Source: Symsagittifera roscoffensis
Taxonomy: Eukaryota > Xenacoelomorpha > Acoela > Convolutidae
Direction: 5' to 3'
NCBI RefSeq assembly: GCF_963678635.1
Contig: NC_087062.1
Span: 18,093,789 to 18,157,788, forward strand
Length of the DNA stretch: 64,000 nucleotides
Both the position numbers and the translations under genes were made by a program. Each line of letters starts with the position of its first letter. The first letter of the stretch is position 1. The notes under the pieces are model-generated. The model saw only the letters and a program-made list of their open reading frames with translations, was not told the DNA's origin and did not search any database. Shown here one piece after another: positions 27,931 through 38,700 of this stretch.

Positions 27931-28851
27931 TTGGAATGCATGCAAAGTAATTCCACGTTTTCAGTCATCATGATTAAACTGAATCGCATCTTTCCTTGCC
28001 TTTTACATTGGCGTTCTGCTTGGTCTCTCCCTATGGCCACAGAAGTAAACAAAGAGCTGAAACAGTTTCCTCTAGTGCCACTCGCTCCTCGGGTGAACCC
28101 GACCGGAAGAGGGGTTCGTAAGAAGCAAACTTCAAATCCCATCTTCAAACTCAACGATGCGACTACCTTACAAGGTTTTCAGTCAATGCCGTCAGTTAGT
28201 CATATACTGAATGAAACTCGAAGTGAGGAAGATGTTTTGAAGTTGAACCAATGGAAGAATGCCAAGATCAGGGAATTGGGAGGAGAGGAGCAGTTTCAGG
28301 AGTACTCCGAAAGCATGGCTCAGTTTTCCGCGCAATGTCATTCGCTGATCAAGAAGAAAATTGAAAACGAAATCGATTTTGAGTCGGCAGCAGACATCGG
28401 CGATGAAAGAACAAAAAATATTCTCAAGCAATTTGATCAAATTCGAGCAGCCAATGTTACCGACATAAGCATGTGTGAAAAAACTGTCGTTCACGATGTT
28501 TTGGGCTATAGAGGAAAGTTTGATTGCCTAATCGAAGTTAGTGGTTTAAGATTAATTGCGGATTGGAAAATTCCAGATAATGCAAATAGGCGTAGATTGG
28601 GAATCCAAGATTGTCAACTGAGTGAATTGTTGCAATGTGTTGCTTACTTAGGAGCAATAAATCATTCGAAATTGGTTGAGAAACCCTTGGACGGGTTTTG
28701 CCTTGTTTATTTGTATCACGACAATCAAAGCCCTCCTGATGCACAAGTGGTAACAGGGAAAGATTGCAATCCGTTTTGGGCCGCGTGGGTCAGCAAAGTG
28801 AAGCAGTATCATTCGCAAAGCTCAGAAAACTTGAAAGCATTTTCTTCTTAA
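27931..28851 (+). CDS. MGME1: Mitochondrial genome maintenance exonuclease 1-like protein, intronless
   Basis: MGME1 is a mitochondrial PD-(D/E)XK nuclease that trims single-stranded DNA flaps and takes part in mtDNA replication and turnover. The 306-residue frame carries the family pattern: PSVSHIL (87-93), an LNQWKNAKIRELG helix (105-117), FDC with Asp198, ADWK with Asp211 and Lys213 as the catalytic acid and lysine, and QCVAYLGAINH (235-245). Length is close to vertebrate MGME1 (about 340). Translation may begin at Met1, or at Met14 (27,970), which is followed by an Arg/Lys-containing amphipathic stretch that fits a mitochondrial targeting peptide. The gene is a single open exon, although the neighbouring channel gene has ten introns, so it may be a retroposed copy. 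The final codons form the first unit of a tandem repeat that continues past the stop. Confidence 0.85.
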   Translation: MECMQSNSTFSVIMIKLNRIFPCLLHWRSAWSLPMATEVNKELKQFPLVPLAPRVNPTGRGVRKKQTSNPIFKLNDATTLQGFQSMPSVSHILNETRSEEDVLKLNQWKNAKIRELGGEEQFQEYSESMAQFSAQCHSLIKKKIENEIDFESAADIGDERTKNILKQFDQIRAANVTDISMCEKTVVHDVLGYRGKFDCLIEVSGLRLIADWKIPDNANRRRLGIQDCQLSELLQCVAYLGAINHSKLVEKPLDGFCLVYLYHDNQSPPDAQVVTGKDCNPFWAAWVSKVKQYHSQSSENLKAFSS

Positions 28852-29110
28852 GATGATCTGGTTGATTGAAATGTTGAAGCAGTAACAATCGCAGAACTGT
28901 TATAGCTTGAAATCTTTTTCCTCCGAAAATGTTTGAAATGAATTGCAATATCGAAGCAGTAACATTCGCAGAACTCAAAAAACTAGAACTCATTTTGGGT
29001 TGAAGATGATTTGACTGAATAGCAATACTGAAGCAGTAGCATTCGTAGAACGAAAACTTGAAATCTTTTTCAAATTTTCTCAGTTGAATTGCAATATCGA
29101 AGCAGTATAG
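28800..29110 (+). repeat. ~77 bp tandem repeat spanning the MGME1-like stop codon
   Basis: Five starts of GAAGCAGTA occur at 28,800, 28,876, 28,953, 29,030 and 29,099 (spacing 76, 77, 77, 69). Each is followed by a degenerate CATTCGCAGAACT..AACTTGAAATC segment. The first unit lies inside the reading frame and encodes the protein's C-terminus; the rest form the 3' flank. Confidence 0.85.
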
Positions 29111-29143
29111 TTTTATTTTGTGATTTTTGTTTTGTTTCCAAAT

Positions 29144-29178
<35 letters not shown>
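29144..29178. repeat. (TA)n microsatellite followed by a T run
   Basis: About eleven TA units, then around ten T residues. If this is transcribed it is part of the 3' region of the MGME1-like gene. Confidence 0.9.
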
Positions 29179-29179
<1 letters not shown>

Positions 29180-29315
29180 GTTTGACTTTTGATTCTCTTG
29201 GTCAACATCAAGTGCATTTGCTAAAGGGAAGGCAAATTACCATTGGCACAAGAACTGGAGAATAAGTTTCAAAGCGAGTTTGAATTATCAGATTTCCCAC
29301 CATTAAATGAACGCT

Positions 29316-29321
29316 AATAAA
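29316..29321 (+). promoter_or_regulatory. Candidate polyadenylation signal of the MGME1-like gene
   Basis: AATAAA lies about 465 bases after the stop codon and is the first exact hexamer I see downstream. Placement is tentative. Confidence 0.35.
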
Positions 29322-30940
29322 CAAAGATCTTGAAACTTGAGCTCTTTAGTTCAGTAACACTGTCTCAACTGACTGCTGGCCTTGTGTTTCTTTTGGCGTG
29401 CGGAATTCGATGATGAGTACTTATTCATAATGATAATTTTACTGCAATTTTTTTTCAAAGTACGTCAAGAAATTTCCGAAAATTGCTGTCTATACATTTT
29501 CATTCTGCATAACAACCTAATACAGACTGAAAATTGAGTTTCCGAATCGTTCAAGACTAATGAACGTTCTGAAGATTCTTATATAGGTCCTGGTGATTTT
29601 TCTGTGATTTTTTTCAGGAAAAAGGCTTATTTTTTTCAGAAAAAATATCGATTGACCCAGTTTTCTATAATTGGGTTAGGTTTTACTGACCGAGATTAAA
29701 TGCATCGTGTTATGTCTTAAAATTTGTTCACGCTCAATTTTGATTTTTCGCGTTGTGACTTTCGATTTATTTTTAAGGTCAGTTCATCTCAGGAACAGGA
29801 AAAGTGTCGATCTCTCGCTTCGAAGTTAGTAATTAATTATCGGGTTGTCAGCGAAATAAAAAGTTTACCTATGGTTACAGTTTTCTCAAATTGAGTTAAT
29901 TTTATCAAAAAAAGTGTCAAACATAAATTGTTCGTGAAAATCAAAGTGCAAAATGAAATTTAAAAAAAAAATCAGTTTGTTCTGTTTCTTTGCGTTCATT
30001 ACTCTTTTCCAACTGTCAGTTGGCTTTAATTAAGTTTTCATAATTGAAATAAACTAAAAGATTTTCTAAAATTGGGAAATTGTGTTAGGTTGACAGTTAA
30101 CGCTGAAATAACGACGTTAGGCTGAAACGAACAATGGATTAAACTGTAAAAAAATTAAAATGCTAAAAATTAAAGTTTTTATGGGTGACATTTTGCGTTT
30201 TTGGTAGACCCCTGCATAATTGCAGAACTAAAACATAAATTTGCGGGTTCTTTCTGAAACAAGCGAGTCTTCTTTGTTTTTTTTCGAGATTGTTTTTCCA
30301 CTTTTTTGTTAATACATCAATATTCAAGCGTTCATCTGCCAAAAAACATGTTAGGGTGAAAGTGTTCCAGAAAAACATTAAAAACTACGATTGTTTGGGC
30401 GGTCAATTGTTGGTTATTTTAATGTGACTGCCTGCTACTGGAGGTACCAATATGGTTCCTTTCTCAGACTGATAGTATGACCCTCCAAAATGTGAAAAAG
30501 AAATTGTTGCCAAACACAAAAAGTTTCTACAATTTTTCGGGTGGTAAATTTTTGGTTATTTTAATATGAATGCCTACTACTGCAGGTACAAATAGGGTTC
30601 CATTCTCAGGCTGAAAGTATGACGCTTCAATAATTTTTCGTAATCGAGGTCTGTATGTTTAATAAGAAATACATGTGCTCAATTCACTCTCAGCCAAAGA
30701 ATGGCTATTACTTAGAGTTAGTTTCACTAGCTAAGATTAATGGTAATGAATACTTAACTGCCTGACAAAGAACGTCTGGCAAACTAAAGGCAGACTAACT
30801 GCCAAGTCATGGGTGGAAAAACAAAAATTTAAGTTTCAACTAAAAAACTATTAGCTTTGACCTAATTTGTTGATCTCATTAGTATTTCATATTTTTCGTC
30901 TTCTCAGTTATCTTATCAACGAGAGCTATCCGGCATTATA
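29322..30940. other. AT-rich intergenic stretch
   Basis: No gene supported. Two similar blocks near 30,405-30,480 and 30,540-30,620 share GGTTATTTTAAT, TGCCT.CTACTG.AGGTACAAATA-like text and CAGGCTGAAAGTATGA, an imperfect local duplication with ~140 bp spacing. Confidence 0.5.
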
Positions 30941-30950
30941 GAAGACTTAG

Positions 30951-31322
30951 ATTAACGACTCAACCTCGCTCGATCACTCTCCCAGAAAAAATCTCTTTGC
31001 GTATGACTACAAGTCAATCCCAACGTACGAAAATCAGGAGGACTGTATTCGTGACTATGTTGAATGCGGGTCCTGCTGGAACTTTCAAACAGCTATGTCT
31101 CACGACTCATTTGTTAGGGGAGCAGTTATATCTCTAGCTCCAGCAGAATCAACCTCCTACTCGGATGCTCGAGTTTCATCGACACAGTGCAGAGACCATC
31201 GATCTAATGTTTTCAGATGTTATTCCAGGAACCCCTCCAACTGCAGCTTGCTGCACCAAAAAAAAACTAATTTTTTAAAGTTTAAACAAAAAACTAATTT
31301 TTGTTTCGACTATGATTCTTGA
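30951..31322 (+). CDS. Exon-like open patch, unrecognised
   Basis: One frame stays open for about 123 codons from just after a TAG near 30,950 to the TGA at 31,320-31,322. Its first two thirds are GC-richer than the flanks and Cys-containing (FAYDYKSIPTYENQEDCIRD, then VECGSCW and TQCRD). The tail runs into an A-rich low-complexity stretch. There is no start codon at its head. A possible acceptor (CTCCCAG) lies near 30,984. The Cys spacing loosely recalls extracellular domains such as those of DEG/ENaC channels, but I cannot assign it. It may be an exon of an unseen gene or a fossil. Confidence 0.25.
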   Translation: MNDSTSLDHSPRKNLFAYDYKSIPTYENQEDCIRDYVECGSCWNFQTAMSHDSFVRGAVISLAPAESTSYSDARVSSTQCRDHRSNVFRCYSRNPSNCSLLHQKKTNFLKFKQKTNFCFDYDS

Positions 31323-31496
31323 GGTTTTTTTAAATTCAATTTTGTTGATGAGTGATTCCTGGGCTAAAACCGTGTTCCACTCAAGGCAATTTACCTTGTT
31401 CGGTTTTGAATTTATGCGCTTGTTACCAGAACTCAACTTGCTTTTTCGTTCTCGATGTTTTCGTTTCTAAAGGAGCCTTCGGAGCCAATTGAATTA

Positions 31497-31725
31497 ATTA
31501 TGAGGGGAGGAGGGGGAGCGCGCGGTCAAAATTTTCGAAAAAGTGCCTAAAAACTTCGGCCTCCGGGGCAAAAACTTTTCACAAAATACGGGTCTTATAT
31601 TATTTTTGGAGAGCTCGGAAAATCAAATATGTCGGCTTATCGAATAAAGATCGACAAAATTTGCAAAACTTTTTCGAAAAACGGCCCCTCCGCCCTTAAA
31701 ACTTTCTGCGCACGCCACTGTGAAA
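31497..31725 (-). repeat. Dispersed repeat with GTGGCGTGCGCAGAAA terminus
   Basis: On the minus strand this begins CAGTGGCGTGCGCAGAAAGT and contains GGGCGGAGGGGCC, GGTCGA-type and CGAGCTCTCCAAAAATAATA segments. The same layout occurs at 37,008-37,150 and 44,226-44,350 on the plus strand and, shortened, at 32,383-32,472. It is a non-autonomous transposon-like family with no coding capacity visible. Confidence 0.65.
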
Positions 31726-32784
31726 TGCATAACTTATACACGCCCTTTTAAAGTTAGTACATGCCTAGGAGGATAGTTTACGGTCTTGTTCCAATGTTCC
31801 CGCTGTCTACCCTTCTAATAAGAGGGCTTTTTCAGCTGATATGGATGTGCTTGCAACTAATTTAATATCCTAATCTACATGGGGAAAAGGCCGAGTTCAA
31901 AACTCCCTTTGAATATCATCAGCCATAATTTTAGGGTTATTTTTGAAGGTCTATGTTTCTAATTCTGAAAAAATGAGAGCAGAAACGAAGAAGTTTGCTC
32001 CTGAGTCGTTGCAAAACAAATGAATTACTTCTGCAAAGGTGAATTATCTAGCGTGGCATTATTATTGCGTTGCGGGGTCGCTCACAATGTTAGAGTTGAA
32101 GAAGTTAACCAACGTTTTTATCGCCTTGAAGAAATAAATTTACTGAAGATATTAACTTACTGAGTTCAAACGCAAAAAAAACCTTTTGTTCGACAATTAC
32201 TTTTAAAAGTCAGGGGGATAGAAAGTTGCCAATTTTTCCATGCTCTGGGCTAATTTATGTACGTTGTGAAGATTTATTTATGATTCTGAAAAGGTAGCGC
32301 GGTTTCTTCTATGAACATTTTACGCGAACCCTAAAAATTGATAATTTGCATTTCTTTTAGAACATATTCGGATATCAGCTCTGTTTTTTTTTCGTACCTA
32401 AAAAATTTGGTCAACCAAAATGTTTTTCGAAACTGCATTTCCTCATGAGAAAAGTCTCGATCCGCCCCTGCCCTTAGACATATTTTGTTTACATAACAGG
32501 ATGCGCATTTTGATTTTTCAATGCTTGCAGTTTGACATGGTCATAAAATAGTACTTAACTATGTTTTGGTTCTTGACAGCAGGTGGTTTTTGGATTGCAT
32601 TCCTGATAACTTCTCAAACAGAGTGTAAAAAGGAAGTTGTGAGATTATAAAAGAATTCTGCTTTTACATCTGCAGATATATCAATATTTCATGACATCAG
32701 CTGTTTTGTTTCAGTTTTTCTTTTCTCATTTTTCTTTCAATAGCATTCAACTAAAAGAAGAAAGATATGTAAAAGAAAGGAAGA
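31726..32784. other. Spacer upstream of the DEG/ENaC gene
   Basis: No gene supported. It includes a shortened copy of the dispersed repeat at 32,383-32,472 (ends CTCGATCCGCCCCTG). The promoter and 5' untranslated sequence of the channel gene must lie toward the right end; no core promoter element is evident. Confidence 0.4.
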
Positions 32785-35700
32785 ATGAATCTTGACGACT
32801 TTGAGGTAAGCCTTTTTTGTTTGACTAAATAAAGGTAAAGAGAGTATAATTTGCATCCGAAAAAAAATTCGTTTTCAGTCTCAAAAAGTTTCAAAAAGGT
32901 GCAAATAATTCTCAAATTGAATATTTTACTTTAGAAATTAGATCATTTTTTTCTTCTAAAGAATTATAGTTTCTTTTTCAATGGGACTGTAAAGTAAAAT
33001 CTTCTTTTTGAGATTGATTTGCTCTTTTTCATAGTAAATTTAAAAATTACATTGTTTCAGAATACGGATTGCTTCAAGCAGCTGGCCAATGAGCTTGACG
33101 GGGAATTCGGAGGAGGTCTGTTGGGTCCCAAGGCCATAGTTCCCCCGGGAGTGGCCAACCCTGGCTTTGACGAGCACTATGATGAGGCATCCAATGGATC
33201 CGGCTCAAAGGTAACTTCCGTAGATATATTTATAGGTGCACATGTGAGAGTTTGGAGCAAGAATGAGCTTTTGTGCAGAGTTTTGTGACGATTTTTGAAC
33301 ATTAAAATTTTTTGAACATTTACAGCGGTCTATGACAGCGGATCCCATTTTTGCTCTAAATAGGAACGCTCAACCAATCAGAATTAAGTATTTCACTCGC
33401 AGCGCTGAGCAAGTTTAATCCAGAGTAAAAGTTAAGGCGGCGGATCGTTATTTGGTCAATCAGAGGGGATAGATGTTGATTTCAAACGTTTATATTGAAG
33501 GTACAGGCCGAAAAAAGAGATATTTTGATTTGCGGTAAGGTTAACAGCTTTAGATAAACCCTATCGCACTTATGCTGTTGTTAAGGTCGACATGAATATG
33601 GAGCCTAAAACAAGCAAAGAGGGCCAGCAACAGCGGTTCCGATCCGAGAAGGACTTCAGCACCATTGACCCCACCTTCAACATGATACGAGTGATTGTCA
33701 ACGACTTCGGGGACCAGTGCTCCTTGCATGGCATCTACGCCCTCTTCTCCAAGAGGAGTATTTTCGCCAAGCTGCTCTGGGCAGTGGCTATTCTCTTCAT
33801 GAATGGACTCTTCTTCTTCTACTTGCTCGATCTGATGGAAGATGCAGTTCTGAAGAGTCCGGCGGCAACTACTACGAGTTTGAGCTACGAGCAGGTTTTA
33901 AAAAATATCATCCATTCGAACGTTGCGGCAAACAACATATTTTTTCTGAGTTACAGCTTCATGGCTCCTGCAACTTCAAGGCTCCTTCAAGAACATTTCA
34001 TAAAAATAAGTCATAGATAAGAAGTCACAATTCTGATTGAAGACAAAATGCTATCGGCAAATTTGTTTTCTCACAAGTAATAACCAAATGAGCAGTTTAT
34101 TTCAGCAAAGCATGGTGCGCTTTCCTCGTCTGACGATCTGTGACCCGAGTCCCGACATCTCCAAGATGGACGCTTACTTCGAGGGCAACGCGGGACCCGC
34201 CCTCCGCTTCATACTTGGCATCGCCTACAACCCCATGTTCGCAGAGGTGAAGAACGACCTACAGGAGGACGTGGCGGCCGCACTCGCTAAACACACTGGT
34301 ATGCTATACGAGCGATTACTTTTTGAAGAACTTTTAGTCGGACAGGACAGTCCATGAATGAAAACATCGGTTGCATTTTTGGTTGTTTTAGGTTTTATAA
34401 AGTTACGTCGACGTCATATTTGGTAACCAAATAACGTCAAATTTTTCGAAAATATGGGAGAGTAATAAACAAGCTGCCACCTGTCCCGGCTATATTTAGT
34501 CAACATTTCCTAAGCATTGGGGAACATTTGAACAGAGTTTAATCTGAGTATCTGGGATTTCAGATGAAAAAAAAATGAATTTCAATCCGAAAGGACTAAA
34601 AGTTTTAAAGCTGCAATTAATAAAACTCATGCATTGTGTTTTCACTTTCAGGAGTGGTGGTGGCGTTTAATGAGCAAGTTAACATGTCCAACATTACTGC
34701 GGCTGCCAAGGCCAAGTACATGTTGGGGGATGACCTCGAGAGCACCATGGTGATGTGGAGCAACTATGACTTCAATTTCGATTACGACAGTGTTGCGGGG
34801 TCCACCATCGACATGTTCAGGGCCACCACTCCTGTGTTGCTAGAACTCGTCATGGTCAGTGTAAAGCTTAATCAAAGCAAAGATTGAATTGAAAATCACC
34901 AAAATTTTGGTGGGTCAAGTAAAATTGAAGCTGCAAAACACTACCAATCTTTTTTTTGCGTAATTGAGAGGCGAGAGATCAGAAACATGGTTGCTATGAG
35001 ACGCTTCCGGTCAATTGTAGAGATGTTCGAATCAATAGGTTTATTTGCGTTGTTGTGCTTGCGTAGTTTTGCACGTGGAAGGGGGTGGACTGTAGGACTG
35101 CTGATGCATGGAGCCAGTACCTCACCCCCAGTGGGTTCTGCTGGGTGTTCACTCCAGATGACGACAAAGTATACACTGCTGGACAGGCTCAGGTCAATCA
35201 AATTGATCACATACATCTAGCTTTCGAATTCGAATAATCTGTGAGCTATTGAATTTCAACAAATGTATATTTAATTTACGAGGATGTAAACTGTCGGATA
35301 TTAAATTATATAGATAACATTTTGTCTATCGAATGGCGTGGGAAGCATCTAATTGGTTAGGGATTCAGGCTCTCCATCTGATCCTGGACACGATGGCGGA
35401 TGACGGGAGTGCGGTGCTGCACAACTACCTGGGGGTCTCATTCGACATCAAGGACAGAGACAAGAGTGTCACTGTCTCCGACGACAGCCAGCAGGTCACA
35501 TTTCATCATGACTAATGTCACAGTTTTGCAGGCTATTTTCCGACAATTTTTTCCTCGGGAGAAATTCCCAATTCGTCCTTTTATTCACACTGAGCAAACT
35601 GGTAAGGCGGGCGCTTTGATATCATGATTTCGTTCCCCTGCCATGCCAATGATAGTGTGTGAGGACGAGCTCGAATTTGACCCCTAGCTTCAGATCTACC

Positions 35701-38700
35701 ACAGCCTGGTCGATTTTGGATGCATATGTAAAATTACATAAAAGTTCTAGAGGTAAAAAAAAAGTGGCCGTGAGGCGCAAAAAAGAGCTTCATCAAACAA
35801 AATAACTCAATCTGGAATGTGGAAAAATAATTCAAATGACCTATCTTTAGACAGGCTGAGTAGCCTTTCATAGCTCGTCTGCAATTTGCAGGAACCAAAA
35901 TTATTAAATTTCAATATTATTTATTGTAGTCATCCGCTGCTAGCTTCTACTGTCAAAGGGACGTATGATAATCAGAAAGACAAACAGCTCTTAAATTTAA
36001 AATGAGCCAAAATCTTACAAACTTCAAAACCTCCAAAATGCATTGCAGTCAATTTTCAAAATGTCTGTTTCATCAGCTCTTTGATCAGGGCGACACCTGA
36101 ATTAAGTTAAGTTTAAACGTCTATCTTAAAAATAACCAAGTATGGCCTAGATCCTGTTGTCGCCCGGCGTGTCCTACTTGCTGAGTTTCCGCATCTCCGA
36201 GTTTCTGGATGACTCGGACACCATGGACTGCATCTACGAAGGATCTCCCGGTCACCTCACCTACTTCGACCAGGTAAATGCGTGCTGTGTCAAAATATGC
36301 AGTATCTTCTGTTCAATTCCTGCTGATCAGGTTTCTTCTTGCAGTGAATAAAGAATCATAGGATCTGTGAATTGGAAATAATCTTCTTTCTAAGTTTCAG
36401 TTTCGGTCAATTTCAGTACTCGTTCTCCGCCTGCATAGACGAGTGTGCCTCGGACGCCGAGATAGGTTCCTGTGGATGTCGGGAACTGGGCATGCCCTTC
36501 AAAAATGCATCGGAACTGCCGGCTTCGATGGAACATCTGGCGGGACCACAGGTGTGCAACATGTACAAGGGACTCATGTGCAACATGAACAAGACTGAGA
36601 TCCTCAAGAACTGCTATCAACAGTGCAAGCCGCAATGCAACTTCAGGTACACGAACTACCTGAAAATAACTTAGTTCGAATAGAATTGTTTCGGGCTTAG
36701 CTAGAGTTTCAAGAAAAAACAGGACATTACAGATAAAGAAAATAAAAACTATCCAAAAAAGTTTTAAAAAGGCTTTAGAAATGCTATGTTGTCTAGAATG
36801 AAATTGGTTTGTCTTTTAGTCGCTATGACTTCCAGATGTCATTTGGGGCGTTTCCGGCTCCCCTGGCGGCAGTGTACAACATGCCAGTGTTCTTCGGAGA
36901 CGAGATAGAGTACGAGTACATGGCTGAGAACATGGTGGAGGTCAGGATGTTCCTCGACGACATGTTCATTATGAAGTGAGCTTAGCACCACATTTTTTAA
37001 CAGCCAGTCACAGGGGGCGGATCTAGGGTCTTTCGAGGGAGTAGGGGAAATATTTTTTAGGTCGACCAAATTGAGTTTCTGGCTCTCCCAAATCACAAAT
37101 AAAAGACCATATTTATCAAATTTTTATGTGATTTTGGCACGCTACCCCTTTTAATTAGATTAGATTGACTCCAAAAGCGTTTTAGATAACTTTTGCGCTA
37201 CTGGTCATACATCCGGTTCGTGATGATGGATTTTGAATACCCCCGGGTCGAGATCCCAGGCTCATGTCCAGACTTTGAAAGACGCGCCGCATCCGGATCG
37301 AGACCCACATTGCGTAGTCTCGCCGAGAGTATGAGTCTAGAAAGTCTGGACCTACTAAAATTTGGTACAAAAGTCTGGACATAAAGTCGCTACGTCTAGA
37401 CATGCATTTTGCAGACTTTTGCAACTTTATGCTCGGATTTTTGCAATCAAATTTAGTATATCCAATTTTGTGCAGTTTTTTGGCTGCCAAAATTTGGACT
37501 AGGTGAAAAATTTTTTGTGAACGTCTGGACATACGTGACGGACCTCGGGCCTGTTTTACTTATTCGGCAAATTGACCGAAATAAAATATAGATGTTTTTG
37601 TCAAATGTTCAATTTAATCTCAACTCACCTGTTGAGTCTGGTCCGGGCTGGAAAAACAAGAAATTGTTCCAAGTGAAAAATTTTTGGCCACCTTCACACT
37701 TTTTTGCCACCAAATCAAGCATCATCATCACAAAAAATCAACTGAAAAGCATACATTTTATTTTTGTCAATTTGCTCATGCTAATTGATAGTCAAGACAG
37801 TCGAAACATCTGTCAAGCACAGTCGAAACATACCCATTTTTGGTCGATAAAGTCAAAACATGCGTCGAGAACAGTTGAAATATAGGTCGAGCACAACTGA
37901 AACAAGGTCGAGCCTAATAGAAACACTATAAAATGCTAAACCAAAAATTTCAAATTTTAGGTCCAAACAACGAAATAAAAATTTAAACCAGATGTGTTTT
38001 CGCTGATATTGTTATTTGCGAAAAAGTTATAGTTTTGGTTTGAAAAAAGATTTTGTCATAGTTATGGTTCGGATTTTTTGTTATGATTATCTACTGAAGG
38101 TACGAGTTTTTGGTCATAGGTAGTCCATTGATGACTATTTACTAAAGAGAAATAGTTTTTTTTTGGTTGATTGTTATTTTGATTTGGTTGGTAGTAATTA
38201 CGATTTGGTTGGTTTGGTTGTAATTTCCAAAAGGAATTGGTTGGTTATTTTTTCGATTGTTGTAGCTGTGTATTGTTACTATGTGGTGTTGCAATTGTGG
38301 CATGTTTTGTCGAAATACTTTGTTATGTTTTACTGGCATTGTTTTAACGATTTCAGCATTTGTAAAGTGTGACGGGGTTTCAAAATCTTGTTGATTCAAA
38401 GTTGTTGTTCCGTTCAAATTATCTCTTGCATGCATAAATATTGAGTTAAGACTGGTAGTATCTGTTCTGTTCCAAAAAAATGTCATATTTTAATGGTGTT
38501 CTATCTGTCGCTAATGGGATGATTCCTAAACTTCAAGAAATAAAACTGTTAGAATGGCTGCAGTTGCAATTGCATTTGCTTTATTAATAATTACGTCATG
38601 ATATCATTCAGGGTCCTAAAAATTTACCTGATTGATCTGCTAGATTTGTTTTAGTATCGCATTTTGTGCGAAATTGTTTTCTAGCTTGTTCTATAAGATC

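Noticed and set aside
33895-34020. Reading the channel exon 3 on to the TAA near 34,018
   Set aside because: The extension loses similarity right after CAG at 33,894, and the next exon begins with the expected post-TM1 FPRLTIC motif in phase.
34941-35220. Open frames on both strands across channel exon 6
   Set aside because: They overlap the 126 nt exon in other frames; the exon's frame carries the family signature and fits the splice phases.
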